Shown here piece by piece: positions 56,154-64,000 of a DNA stretch of 64,000 nucleotides. The notes under the pieces are model-generated. The model saw only the letters and a program-made list of their open reading frames with translations. It was not told the DNA's origin and ran no database searches. A program made the position numbers and the translations under genes. Position 1 is the first letter of the stretch. Each line of letters begins with the position of its first letter. This DNA comes from Pseudomonas sp. R5(2019) (GTDB lineage: Bacteria > Pseudomonadota > Gammaproteobacteria > Pseudomonadales > Pseudomonadaceae), in NCBI RefSeq assembly GCF_009905435.1, contig NZ_JAAAMT010000001.1, positions 310,001-374,000 of the forward strand, read 5' to 3'.

Positions 56154-57049
56154 GGGGTTGTCTCTTTATTATGTGCCAGGGAGTCGGCTTCAATGAGTTT
56201 GATCACGGCCGAGATGTCTTCTTCACCGATACCTTCGGCAATGGCCCTGAGGAAATACGGTTTTGCTGCGTTGAATAAAGGCGCCGCACATCCCAGTTCT
56301 TGCGAGAGTTCACCGGCCATATCGAGGTATTTGTCGAGCGTGGCGAAGGGGCCTGGCGCCGGCTGGAAACGGCGGCTTGCCATCAGTGGTGCGCGTGCGC
56401 TGAACATGGCCGAGCCGCCCGCGCTTTGGCGGATCACCTCCACCACGTGCTGTGCGCTGAAGCCGGCGTTAACGCCCAGATTCAAGGCCTCGGCGGCCGC
56501 CAGCGTGTGGATGGTCAATAGGTAGTTGGCGATCAACTTCATGGCCACGGCGCTGCCAAATTCACCGATGTGGAATTGGATATCGGCAATCGCATCGAGT
56601 ACGGGCTTGCAGTGCTCCACCAGGTCGGCGTCGCCCCCCAGGAACAGAGAGGCCTTGCGTTGCAGCACCATGGACGGTGTACCGCTGACTTCAGCCTCCA
56701 GCACCCGGGCGCTGCGAGCCTCGATCCGCCGAGCCATGCTTTGCTTGAAGTCTTTGCGGTACGTGCCGATTTCAATCAGCGTGTGCTGTGGCCCTATGGA
56801 CTGAAGAAGGCCCTCGGCTCCCTCCATGATGTCCATGTGAGCCACCTCACTGGGCAGGCAGGTGAGGATGAAGTCCGATTCGGCCGCCACGGCGGCCGGG
56901 CTTTCAAGCGCGATGCCGCCCTGTTCTACGAAGGCTTCACGGTCTCGACGTCGGTAACCAACCACTCGAAACCCGGCGGCTAGCAGGCTGGTTGCGATGG
57001 GAAGGCCAAGTTGACCGATTCCCACCATGCCGATGGTTGTAACAGGCAT
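56147..57049 (-). CDS. 3-hydroxyisobutyrate dehydrogenase-family oxidoreductase
   Basis: A 300-residue NAD(P)-dependent beta-hydroxyacid dehydrogenase. VGIGQLGLPIATSLL is the nucleotide motif, ETGTYRKDF and SGTPSMVLQRKAS follow, and Lys in GSAVAMKLIANYLL is the catalytic position. It could oxidise a hydroxy-acid precursor feeding the dioxygenase or act on a product. First gene of the second ring-cleavage operon; AGAGAGG lies before the ATG. 57050-57402 upstream shows no gene. Confidence 0.82.
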   Translation of the reverse strand: MPVTTIGMVGIGQLGLPIATSLLAAGFRVVGYRRRDREAFVEQGGIALESPAAVAAESDFILTCLPSEVAHMDIMEGAEGLLQSIGPQHTLIEIGTYRKDFKQSMARRIEARSARVLEAEVSGTPSMVLQRKASLFLGGDADLVEHCKPVLDAIADIQFHIGEFGSAVAMKLIANYLLTIHTLAAAEALNLGVNAGFSAQHVVEVIRQSAGGSAMFSARAPLMASRRFQPAPGPFATLDKYLDMAGELSQELGCAAPLFNAAKPYFLRAIAEGIGEEDISAVIKLIEADSLAHNKETTPC

Positions 57050-57402
57050 ATTTCGCCTCTCTTTTTTGTAATTCTTTTATGCCAAGTGCGAAGCTTGGCT
57101 AGGCGCTAACGTAGGCCCAGCGGGGTTTTGGAGCAAACAGCCGCGGTGATGAATAACTACAACCAACGCTTATAGGAGAGCGATAACGGAGCACCCGCTG
57201 TTCAATTGTTGGTTTGGCTGGCCGTAAGCGCTTGGGGAGGGAATGGAAAATCCATTTGTGTGGTCCTGAGGCGGACCAGCGGTCAAGGCTGCTCCTCATG
57301 CTGACCGGCCAATCATTTTGAGGGGCGGGATGCAGGAGAGGAGCAGCGTCCAGCACTATGCGCACAACGATAAAAGTGTGTGGCGAAGACTGCGTTTATG
57401 CG
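57050..57402. other. 353-base region upstream of the second ring-cleavage operon
   Basis: No convincing gene or repeat. It must hold the operon promoter on the minus strand, but no clear -35/-10 pair was identified. Confidence 0.5.
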
Positions 57403-58593
57403 TCACATCGCGGGCCCGGCCCACGTCTCACTCGCCGGCCGACTCTCCACTTCACTGAAACTCACACCCACGACCCTCAAGATAGACCTGTAGGGGCGAT
57501 GCCCTGCCAACGGTGGAAGGACGGCTTGATAGGTTATCGCCCCCGTCGTCCCTGTTCCCGGTGGAATGAACACTGACGGCAAACTGGGTCCAGGGACAAT
57601 TGCGTCGCTGCTGGAAATATAGGTCGGATACACAGTGACACGGTAAGCCTTCAGGTCAGTGCGGTGGGCACTCGGAAAGCTGATTCTGAAGCTATTCAAC
57701 GTAGACGAACTGCGCAGTGTCGGAATCGCCGCGGCGAATGACGTATCTACCTGCTCTTGCACAAAGATCAGTTCAAGCCGTTCGTTCGCATCGATCCCGT
57801 AGAGCTTGATGACATCGCCGCTGGCAAGAGCTCCATACACGATATCCACAGTGTTCATGGCAGCGATTCGGTTGTCGTGCCAGGTACCGTTAATGAGAGC
57901 CCGGTATCTCTGGAAGAATCGCGTATCGCCTTCGATAAAAGTCACTTTCGAATGTGCCCCAGCCGCCGTTTGCTGACAATGAAGCAAGCCACCGCTCGGC
58001 CTGGTGATGGGAGTGTCCGGTACCGGGAACACCCGTTCTTCGCCACCCGACCAACGCTCTGCGAACACGTCGATGCGGTCCTGGTCTGTTAATCGGTCGT
58101 TGGTCAGGGTAATGAAATTAGCGCCTTCAAAGCCTGATATATCGGGTTGAGCGTTGCCATTGATGACCGCCCTGTACCCTTTGTAGAAGCGCGCCGAGCC
58201 TGGGTTGAACGTGATCCGGGACCCCGACACATTCTGAACGACATGGAGCCTGGTGTTGGCGGGTTTGATTCGAATTTCACCCTGGCTGAACACAGGCTCA
58301 CTTACGCCGGAGCTCAACACGCCAATCAACAGCACATTGGCATCGTCGCCAAGTCGCTGCGCCGTGATCGTGACCGAGGTTTCGTGAGGGGCGACATTGA
58401 TACCCGAGTACTCCACACCGTTGATCCTGACACGGTATTGCGGGTAGTAATGAATATTGCCTACTCGAAAAATCACCCGTGTCCCCTGAACATTGGGATG
58501 GGTATGAAGAAATCCATCCAACGGTTTTATTGCCCTGGTTTCCCTCTGCACGACGGGTGCTGGCGAGGGCGATGGCTGATGATCATCATTCAT
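57403..58593 (-). CDS. triple-repeat protein of unknown function
   Basis: A 396-residue protein with no recognised family. Three related units of about 85 residues are visible at roughly 24-107, 113-198 and 201-289. Each contains a G-T/S-R/K-V/I-x-F start, an aromatic pair and a YR..ING block: FRVGNIHYYPQYRVRING, FNPGSARFYKGYRAVING and FIEGDTRFFQRYRALING. A diverged fourth unit follows (FRISFPSAHRTDLKAYRVT). The pattern of alternating hydrophobics suggests beta-sandwich modules, perhaps adhesive or surface-binding. No signal peptide is visible. The following HipBA pair is divergent. Confidence 0.6.
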   Translation of the reverse strand: MNDDHQPSPSPAPVVQRETRAIKPLDGFLHTHPNVQGTRVIFRVGNIHYYPQYRVRINGVEYSGINVAPHETSVTITAQRLGDDANVLLIGVLSSGVSEPVFSQGEIRIKPANTRLHVVQNVSGSRITFNPGSARFYKGYRAVINGNAQPDISGFEGANFITLTNDRLTDQDRIDVFAERWSGGEERVFPVPDTPITRPSGGLLHCQQTAAGAHSKVTFIEGDTRFFQRYRALINGTWHDNRIAAMNTVDIVYGALASGDVIKLYGIDANERLELIFVQEQVDTSFAAAIPTLRSSSTLNSFRISFPSAHRTDLKAYRVTVYPTYISSSDAIVPGPSLPSVFIPPGTGTTGAITYQAVLPPLAGHRPYRSILRVVGVSFSEVESRPASETWAGPAM

Positions 58594-58782
58594 GTGTGAC
58601 TTCCTTATCCAAGTGTTGGTGGAACGTTGAAAGTACTTCTCTCCAAGTACGGTTCAAACACTCACACACCCGCCGATTGCTTTCATGCACTGGGAGCTGT
58701 TGGCGCGCTGTCTACAGAAGGAATCGCGAAAATATAAACTGAAGTTTCGATTTTAGCGCCAGGCGTTCAAATTCAGACAAAT

Positions 58783-58850
58783 TCGAAACTATAATTTCGT
58801 TTTCATTGATAGATTGAAAAACACCCCTATAATCGAAGCTATAGTTTCGA
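58783..58850 (+). promoter_or_regulatory. hipBA promoter and operators
   Basis: A promoter reads TTGATA (58806-58811), a 16-base spacer and TATAAT (58828-58833). The near-palindrome TCGAAGCTATAGTTTCGA (58833-58850) overlaps the -10 edge and a related one, TCGAAACTATAATTTCGT (58783-58800), lies before the -35. A half-site AGTTTCGA occurs at 58743-58750. This is the expected layout for HipB autorepression. Confidence 0.8.
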
Positions 58851-58863
58851 TTTAGAGGCAGCC

Positions 58864-59088
58864 ATGTCACTCGTGCAGATACGGACCGCGGAACAGTTGG
58901 GCGACATTGTCGTCAAGGCGCGCAAGAGCCAGGGCATTCGCCAGGAAGACATGGCCATGATGATTGGTAGCAGCCATGTCCTTTTGCGCAATATCGAAAA
59001 GGGGAAGCCAACGGTCAACCTGGGCAGCGTCCTTCAATTACTGGATGAATTGGGTATTCGGGTGTTTCTGGATACACCCGCATCATGA
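58864..59088 (+). CDS. hipB: HipB-like antitoxin (Xre family)
   Basis: A 74-residue Xre-type protein. KSQGIRQEDMAMMIGSSHVLLRNIEKGK is the helix-turn-helix, and the C-terminus ends FLDTPAS. It neutralises HipA and represses the operon through the operators upstream. AGAGGCAGCC lies before the ATG. Its TGA overlaps the HipA ATG by four bases (ATGA), the standard coupling. Confidence 0.85.
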   Translation: MSLVQIRTAEQLGDIVVKARKSQGIRQEDMAMMIGSSHVLLRNIEKGKPTVNLGSVLQLLDELGIRVFLDTPAS

Positions 59089-60335
59089 GAAGCCTGCACG
59101 TCACGATCAACCGCCTGTGGGTTGGCACGCTCTCGGAAGAATCCAATGCCTGGCAGTTCCGCTACGCCCCGCAATGGCTGGAAAACCCCGATGCATTTGA
59201 CCTTTCGCCGTCGCTACCGTGCGCGACGGGGGTCATCGCCGATGGCTCGTCAACACGCCCTGTGCAGTGGTTTTTCGACAACTTGCTCCCTGAGGAAGAC
59301 GCCCGCGCACTGTTGGCACAGGACGCCAAGGTCGAGGTCGCCGACGCGTTTGGGTTGCTCACCTGGTTTGGCGCCGAATCGGCCGGCGCCCTGACGCTAC
59401 TGCCCGAAGGGGTAGAAAACCCTGAAGGCGGCGCCTTGCCGCTTCCCGACGACAGACTCAGCGCCAGAATCCGCAACTTGCCCCGGGTATCACTCTCGGC
59501 AGAAGCTCCCAAGCGCATGTCTTTGGCAGGTGCTCAGCACAAGCTGGCCGTCCTGGTACAAGACAGGGAGCTGTTCGAACCTGAAGGCAGTCGTGCCTCG
59601 AGCCACATCCTCAAACCGGACCACCCCAATGTCGACGCCTACCCGCACAGTGTCGCCAATGAATGGTTTGTGATGAGGCTCGCCGCAGCACTTGGGCTTC
59701 CCGTCGCTGAGGTTGAAATTCGCCACATCCCGGAACCCATCTACCTGGTCAAACGTTTTGACCGTCAGTGGCGCGATGGAGAACTGCAACGACTGCATGT
59801 GCTCGACGGCTGCCAATTGCTGGGGCTGGACCGAACCTTCAAATACCAACAGGCCACCTTCGCCAATCTTCGCAAGATCATCGAGCTGTGCCGGTTGAAA
59901 GCACAGACTCGCCAGGCACTGTTTCGCTGGCTGGTGTTCAATATCCTGGTAGGCAACAACGATGCGCACTTGAAAAACCTGTCCTTCCATGTGCGGCCAA
60001 ACGGCATCGAACTGACGCCGCATTATGATCTGCTGAGCACCGTCGTTTATGCCCCCAACAATGACTGGTTGTCGATGGATCTCGCCTGGCCGCTGGAGGG
60101 CGTGGCGCGCACTCACGGCGACATCACCCGAGAGGTTGTGCTGATGATGGGCGAGCACATTCAGGTCCCGCGAAAACTGGGCACAGTGCTGTTGAATCAG
60201 CTGATGAAAAGGGTTGAAGCCGCAGGAGAACAAATGTACTCCTCGTCCATAAACGAGCTCACCGCCGGCGAAGCACGCCAGCTGCGACTGATTCGATTTG
60301 GAATCCTCAAGGACATGCTGGCGCGCCTGGCATGA
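59085..60335 (+). CDS. hipA: HipA-like serine/threonine kinase toxin
   Basis: A 416-residue HipA-family kinase. The Gly-rich SLAGAQHKLAV (146-156), SHILKP with ATP-binding Lys (173-178), the catalytic loop NNDAHLKN (Asp293, Asn298) and YDLLS with metal Asp315 are all present, so it looks active. E. coli HipA phosphorylates glutamyl-tRNA synthetase and causes persistence; the target here is unproven. N-terminal ~110 residues form the usual couple_hipA region. Full length compared with the family. Confidence 0.88.
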   Translation: MRSLHVTINRLWVGTLSEESNAWQFRYAPQWLENPDAFDLSPSLPCATGVIADGSSTRPVQWFFDNLLPEEDARALLAQDAKVEVADAFGLLTWFGAESAGALTLLPEGVENPEGGALPLPDDRLSARIRNLPRVSLSAEAPKRMSLAGAQHKLAVLVQDRELFEPEGSRASSHILKPDHPNVDAYPHSVANEWFVMRLAAALGLPVAEVEIRHIPEPIYLVKRFDRQWRDGELQRLHVLDGCQLLGLDRTFKYQQATFANLRKIIELCRLKAQTRQALFRWLVFNILVGNNDAHLKNLSFHVRPNGIELTPHYDLLSTVVYAPNNDWLSMDLAWPLEGVARTHGDITREVVLMMGEHIQVPRKLGTVLLNQLMKRVEAAGEQMYSSSINELTAGEARQLRLIRFGILKDMLARLA

Positions 60336-60456
60336 GCAAAGGCTAAGCCCACGACAAATTTTCGACATTTCAGGTCGCATAGTAAGAGTGCAACGACGGC
60401 AAGGCGGACAGCTGGCTGCTTCGCCGTCCAGAACAACCCCGAAAAGGAGTATTGGA

Positions 60457-60840
60457 GTGTTGAACGCGCGAATGACCGCATCGGCCCGGCAGGTGTCAGC
60501 TTCACACCGGGCCGCAGAACCGGTAGAACAGACTGTCGACGGCGAGCGTGGCAAGAACGAGGCGATCCGCAAGTTACTGCATCACTACGGCCTGCGGGCC
60601 ACGCTGTTTCGCCTCAAGGTGATCGACGCCTTGCTGCTCGCTGACAGAAGCAATCTCAGTCTGTACGTCAACGATATTCACGCCCATGTCGGTGCGGAAC
60701 TTTCGTGCCTGAACATGCGCGAGGTCATCCGCCGCCTGACCAGTGAAGGGGTTATCCACATGAGCCCCGACAAACGTTACAGCCTCACGCCACAGGCACG
60801 CGCTCTGCTCGACCAGGGTGGGCGCAATAACGCTTCCTGA
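60457..60840 (+). CDS. single-domain Fur-like winged-helix protein
   Basis: A 127-residue protein whose residues about 35-115 resemble the Fur N-terminal DNA-binding domain: YGLRATLFRLKVIDALL and MREVIRRLTSEGVI match the Fur LKVTLPRLKILEVL and VYRVLNQFDDAGIV blocks. The C-terminal metal-binding dimerisation domain of Fur is missing. Start is GTG 60457, with a perfect AAGGAG seven bases upstream. It may be a DNA-binding adaptor with no metal sensing. Target unknown. Confidence 0.65.
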   Translation: MLNARMTASARQVSASHRAAEPVEQTVDGERGKNEAIRKLLHHYGLRATLFRLKVIDALLLADRSNLSLYVNDIHAHVGAELSCLNMREVIRRLTSEGVIHMSPDKRYSLTPQARALLDQGGRNNAS

Positions 60841-61003
60841 TCCGCAATGGGGAGCCTCTCCCCCAACCAGAGGGTTTGCTCCACTCGATTTCAATCCCCT
60901 GTAACAAAAGCGATACTTAATCCTCTACAAGCCGTCACCGACCTGTTGACCGGCCACTAGCGGTGCCAACACCGCTTACAAGAACGCTTGAAGAGGAACA
61001 ACC

Positions 61004-61741
61004 TTGGGCAGCACCCGATTTACCTGCGTCGGCTGCGGCAAATGCTGCAATGACCATCACGTCCCCCTGACCTTGGGCGAGTCCCGGCAATGGGCCGCCG
61101 ACGGCGGTGCGATCATCGTGCTGGTCGAGGCATTCATGGGCAACGGCCTGGGCGTCGACCCCTCTCAACTGGAGCACGCGCGCCGCCGTTCGATTCGCGT
61201 ACGCAGCGGGCAAGCCGACGCCTGGGTGGCGATTACCTTTGCCGCGTTCAACGCCGGCCCCTGCCGCCATCTGGATGCCGACAACCGCTGTCGCATCTAC
61301 ACGCGGCGCCCGCTGGTCTGCCGCATCTATCCGATGGAAATCAATCCCCATATTCCCTTGCGCACCGAGCTCAAGGACTGCCCCAGCGAGTCCTGGCAGC
61401 AGGGCCCGGCGCTGATCGTGGGCGGTCAGGTGGCGGACAAGGAACTGGCCGGGCTGATCGAGCAGTCCCGCCAGGCTGACCGGGACGATATCGCCGCCAA
61501 GGCAGCGATTTGCGCGCGACTGGGGTTCAGGGTCACGGCTTTGAAGGGCGATGGTTTTGCGGCTTACCTGCCAGACATGGCGGCGTTCACCCAAGCCTGC
61601 CTGGAGGCGCACACAGCGCCGGGAGAACAAGAGTGGCACTTCCAGCTGGCCGACAGCGAGTTGGGTGCTCGCCTCGCCAGCCTGGGTGCAGCGGTCACTC
61701 ACGGTGATGAACGCTGCACCCTGATCCCCTTGCGCCGTTAG
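61004..61741 (+). CDS. YkgJ-type cysteine-cluster protein
   Basis: A 245-residue protein with CVGCGKCC near the N-terminus and later [24 protein letters not shown], the YkgJ/CxxCxxCC cluster predicted to bind zinc or iron-sulphur. Function unknown. Start appears to be TTG 61004, with GAGGAA upstream and the cluster beginning eight residues in. It ends by overlapping the convergent MFS gene by four bases. Confidence 0.75.
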   Translation: MGSTRFTCVGCGKCCNDHHVPLTLGESRQWAADGGAIIVLVEAFMGNGLGVDPSQLEHARRRSIRVRSGQADAWVAITFAAFNAGPCRHLDADNRCRIYTRRPLVCRIYPMEINPHIPLRTELKDCPSESWQQGPALIVGGQVADKELAGLIEQSRQADRDDIAAKAAICARLGFRVTALKGDGFAAYLPDMAAFTQACLEAHTAPGEQEWHFQLADSELGARLASLGAAVTHGDERCTLIPLRR

Positions 61742-62937
61742 GCGTCCTTGCTTGTCGCCACGCCGGGCGTGGTGGCGAAGCGGAACGTGGTCAGGCAGCA
61801 GAGCAACACACCCGCCGCGGCCAGCGACGCCCCCACCACGCCGATGTAAGGCAGCCCGACATGCAGGCTGACCACGCTGCCGAGCAAGGCACCGGCACCG
61901 ATCCCGAGGTTATAGAGCCCGGAGAACAGCGCCATCGCCACGTCGGTGGCGTCCGAAGCCAGCTTCAGCACCTTCGATTGCAGGGCCAGGCCGAAGCTCA
62001 TGATCGAGATGCCCCACAACACGCTGAGCGCGCACAGGTAGATCGGGTTGAACGACAGCGGCAGCAATAGCGCCAGGCACAGCCCCAGGGCGCTGATCGC
62101 CGCAATCACGAACCCGTGCGCGAAGCGCTCGCTGTAGCGGCTGAACAGGATCGAACCGAAGATCCCGGCACCGCCGAACACCAGCAGCAGCGCGGTGGTC
62201 ATGTCGCCGCTCATGGCCGCGACAGTCTGGGTGAAAGGCTCGATGTAGCTGTAGGCCGTAAACTGCGCGGTAATGCCGACCACGATCAATACATACACCG
62301 ACACCAACGCCGGGCGCTTGAGCAGAATCGGCAGGCTGCGCAACGAGCCTGAGTTCTGGCTTGGCAGCAATGGCAGCACCTTGATCAGCACCAGCAAGGT
62401 CGCAAAGGCAAGGCCGGCGATGACCAGAAACGTGGTGCGCCACCCCAGAGCCTCCCCCACCACACGTCCAATCGGAATGCCCAGCACCATCGCCAGGGTG
62501 GTACCGGTTGCCAGCAACCCCAGCGCCTTGGCCTGTTGACCCGCTGGCGCCACACGCACCGCCAGCGATGCCGTGATCGACCAGAACACCGCGTGGGCCA
62601 GGGCAATGCCGATCCGGCTGACTATCAACATACCGAAACTGCTGGCGATGCCCGAGAGCAGGTGGCTGCCAATAAACAGCGCAAAGACAAAGATCAGCAG
62701 CTTGCGTCGCTCGAAATTGCGGGTCATCAGCATCATTGGCAAGGACGTCAACGACACGACCCAGGCATAGATGGTCAGCATCAGGCCGACCTGCGCCGAA
62801 TGCATGTCGAAACTGTTGCCGATATCGGTCAACAATCCGACCGGCACGAACTCCGTCGTATTGAAAATAAAGGCGGCCAAGGCCAGAGCGATCACGCTCA
62901 GCCAGCTGCCGGGCCGGTCATCCGTGGGTGTATTCAT
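61738..62937 (-). CDS. MFS exporter (SotB/sugar efflux-like)
   Basis: A 399-residue twelve-helix MFS protein of the DHA1 type. [19 protein letters not shown] is the helix 1-2 signature of SotB/AraJ-like exporters, and the following segments are typical. Substrate unknown, perhaps sugars or arabinose-like compounds. ATG 62937 is used; GTG 62961 is an alternative. Confidence 0.85.
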   Translation of the reverse strand: MNTPTDDRPGSWLSVIALALAAFIFNTTEFVPVGLLTDIGNSFDMHSAQVGLMLTIYAWVVSLTSLPMMLMTRNFERRKLLIFVFALFIGSHLLSGIASSFGMLIVSRIGIALAHAVFWSITASLAVRVAPAGQQAKALGLLATGTTLAMVLGIPIGRVVGEALGWRTTFLVIAGLAFATLLVLIKVLPLLPSQNSGSLRSLPILLKRPALVSVYVLIVVGITAQFTAYSYIEPFTQTVAAMSGDMTTALLLVFGGAGIFGSILFSRYSERFAHGFVIAAISALGLCLALLLPLSFNPIYLCALSVLWGISIMSFGLALQSKVLKLASDATDVAMALFSGLYNLGIGAGALLGSVVSLHVGLPYIGVVGASLAAAGVLLCCLTTFRFATTPGVATSKDA

Positions 62938-63148
62938 AAAGGCAAGCAACGCTCCAGGCACAAAACTCTCGCACAGCCGTCATCCCCCCATGGCCGATGG
63001 GCCTGGGTGGTACGTGCAGTGAGGGAGTCATTATTAGGTATGCAGTACGGGGTCAATGGGCGGATTTTACGTGAAGCGTGGGTGGGTAACAATCGAATGC
63101 TGACGGGAACGCCGCTCCTGCAAAGGATTACACTTGCGAACAGAATTA

Positions 63149-63196
63149 TTGATTTACTACACATGCGGAGTAGACTAAACCCATCGCTCACTCCGC
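63149..63196 (+). promoter_or_regulatory. promoter and inverted repeat before the Xre-RES pair
   Basis: TTGATT (63149-63154), 16 bases, TAGACT (63171-63176). An inverted repeat GCGGAGT (63165-63171) and ACTCCGC (63190-63196) spans the -10 and leader, a plausible autorepression site. Confidence 0.5.
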
Positions 63197-63209
63197 AGGA
63201 GCCCACTTC

Positions 63210-63617
63210 ATGGTCGCAACCAGCAAGGCGCCAGGCACTACCCAAGACATCGACACCCCCGAAGCCGGCCGGGTGGCACTGAAGTTTTTCTTCGGCCTGA
63301 TGGAACACTGGGGCTGCTCGGTGGATCAGCAACGGCTATTGCTGGGGTCTATCAGCGCGACCACTTTCTACAAATACAAACGGCTGCCCAACGTCCGGCT
63401 GCCCCATGACACGCTGGAACGGATTTCTTACCTGATGGGCATCCACAAGGCGTTGAGCATCATTTTCAGCAACCATCGCGAACGGGCCTATGGCTGGGTC
63501 AACAGTCCCAACAGCGCCCCGCCCTTCAATGGCCGCTCAGCGCTCGACTACATGCTCGCTGGCAGAGTGGTGGATATCGCCGATGTGCGCCGTTACCTGG
63601 ACGGGGTGCGCGGTTGA
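63210..63617 (+). CDS. Xre/MbcA/ParS-family antitoxin
   Basis: A 135-residue antitoxin of the Xre-MbcA-ParS (DUF2384) family. LLLGSISATTFYKYKRLPNVRLPHDTLERISYLMGIHKAL is the N-terminal DNA-binding part, and AYGWVNSPNSAPPFNGRSALDYML the toxin-binding domain. AGGAG is nine bases before the ATG. Its stop overlaps the toxin start (TGATG). Confidence 0.88.
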   Translation: MVATSKAPGTTQDIDTPEAGRVALKFFFGLMEHWGCSVDQQRLLLGSISATTFYKYKRLPNVRLPHDTLERISYLMGIHKALSIIFSNHRERAYGWVNSPNSAPPFNGRSALDYMLAGRVVDIADVRRYLDGVRG

Positions 63618-64000
63618 TGGAGCTACGACTGGAAACGCCCGCATGGAACAGCGCGTACCGGATGATCAGTAGCTCGTTTCCGCCGATTACCCTGTTCGAA
63701 GACTTGCTCGACCCTGCTGAGCTGGCCATGGCTTACGCCCTGGAATCGCTGACCAACGATCGACTGGCCGAACAGGCCGGTGTGCTCAGCCGGGTCGCCG
63801 TCGAAGATCGGGTGTCAGGCCCGGGATCGACGCCGGTCATGGCCGCCTTCACACATATCGGCAAGGCCAGCCGGTTCACCGATGGCACCTATGGCATCTA
63901 TTACGCCGCCAGTAGCCAGGAAGCCGCGATTGCCGAAACCAGCTTCCATCAGGCGCGATTCTTGATGGCGACCCAGGAGCCGGATGTCGAACTGACCCTG
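63617..64000 (+). CDS. RES-domain toxin, truncated by the window end
   Basis: An open frame of 128 codons runs from ATG 63617 past the window end. It begins MELRLETPAWNSAYRMISS and includes FTDGTYGIYYAASSQEAAIAE, the RES-domain core with the conserved Arg, Ser and Glu. RES toxins (ParT/MbcT type) degrade or modify NAD. Coupled to the antitoxin by a one-base overlap. Confidence 0.88.
   Translation, partial: MELRLETPAWNSAYRMISSSFPPITLFEDLLDPAELAMAYALESLTNDRLAEQAGVLSRVAVEDRVSGPGSTPVMAAFTHIGKASRFTDGTYGIYYAASSQEAAIAETSFHQARFLMATQEPDVELTL

Noticed and set aside
57099-57365. 88-codon minus-strand frame
   Set aside because: Proline/arginine-rich composition without family features; treated as chance.

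Overview
The window comes from a Pseudomonas-like chromosome (P. putida / P. fluorescens type). The evidence is the close match of several proteins to known Pseudomonas sequences (PhaG/RhlA-type acyltransferase, mandelate enzymes MdlC/B/A/D, OprD porin), the abundance of LysR regulators and aromatic-acid transporters, and A-rich ACAACAATAA leaders of the Hfq/Crc type in front of catabolic genes. No rRNA, tRNA or CRISPR array was seen. Almost everything is accessory catabolism, joined by scars: an IS5-type transposase tail, an etfA fragment and broken small genes.

Layout. 1-1.4 kb: the tail of a PhaG/RhlA-type gene convergent with an HTH-PAS-PAS regulator. 1.4-9.3 kb: a carnitine-degradation cluster in the same order as E. 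coli dmlR-dmlA-yeaV-yeaW-yeaX, with an aldehyde dehydrogenase inserted. It would take L-carnitine to trimethylamine and malic semialdehyde, then D-malate, then pyruvate. 9.4-13.2 kb: a subtilase with two P-domains, a coupled peptidoglycan-binding-like gene with no usable in-frame start, a stop-interrupted small gene, an AT-rich stretch and IS debris. 13.3-25 kb: an amino-acid-related island with MFS exporter, alpha/beta hydrolase, class I aminotransferase, diaminopropionate ammonia-lyase, RidA, an HglS-type (DUF1338) dioxygenase and a dicarboxylate/amino-acid symporter. A conserved 31-bp element lies in front of two of its transcription units.

25.2-34.6 kb: an etfA remnant, then a complete mandelate module: OprD porin, aromatic-acid MFS transporter, LysR and mdlC-mdlB-mdlA-mdlD, ending in benzoate. 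One 17-bp sequence occurs in inverted orientation in both intergenic regions flanking the LysR gene. 34.7-43.5 kb: an outer-membrane MetA-type protein, two SDRs around an AtaL-like SRPBCC protein, four LysR genes, a pirin and an isochorismatase-type hydrolase. 43.6-50.97 kb: a full meta-cleavage lower pathway (aldolase, acylating acetaldehyde dehydrogenase, tautomerase, decarboxylase, hydratase, semialdehyde dehydrogenase) headed by an extradiol dioxygenase translationally coupled to a class II aldolase-fold protein. That pairing suggests a carboxylated catechol such as 2,3-dihydroxybenzoate as substrate. 51.1-57.05 kb: its MFS transporter and outer-membrane protein, then a second, less recognisable ring-cleavage operon (dehydrogenase, NIPSNAP, extradiol dioxygenase, YciI, FAH-family hydrolase).

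57.4-64 kb: a triple-repeat protein of unknown function, a HipBA toxin-antitoxin pair with a clear promoter and operators, a one-domain Fur-like winged-helix protein, a cysteine-cluster protein, an MFS exporter, and an Xre-RES toxin-antitoxin pair cut by the window end.
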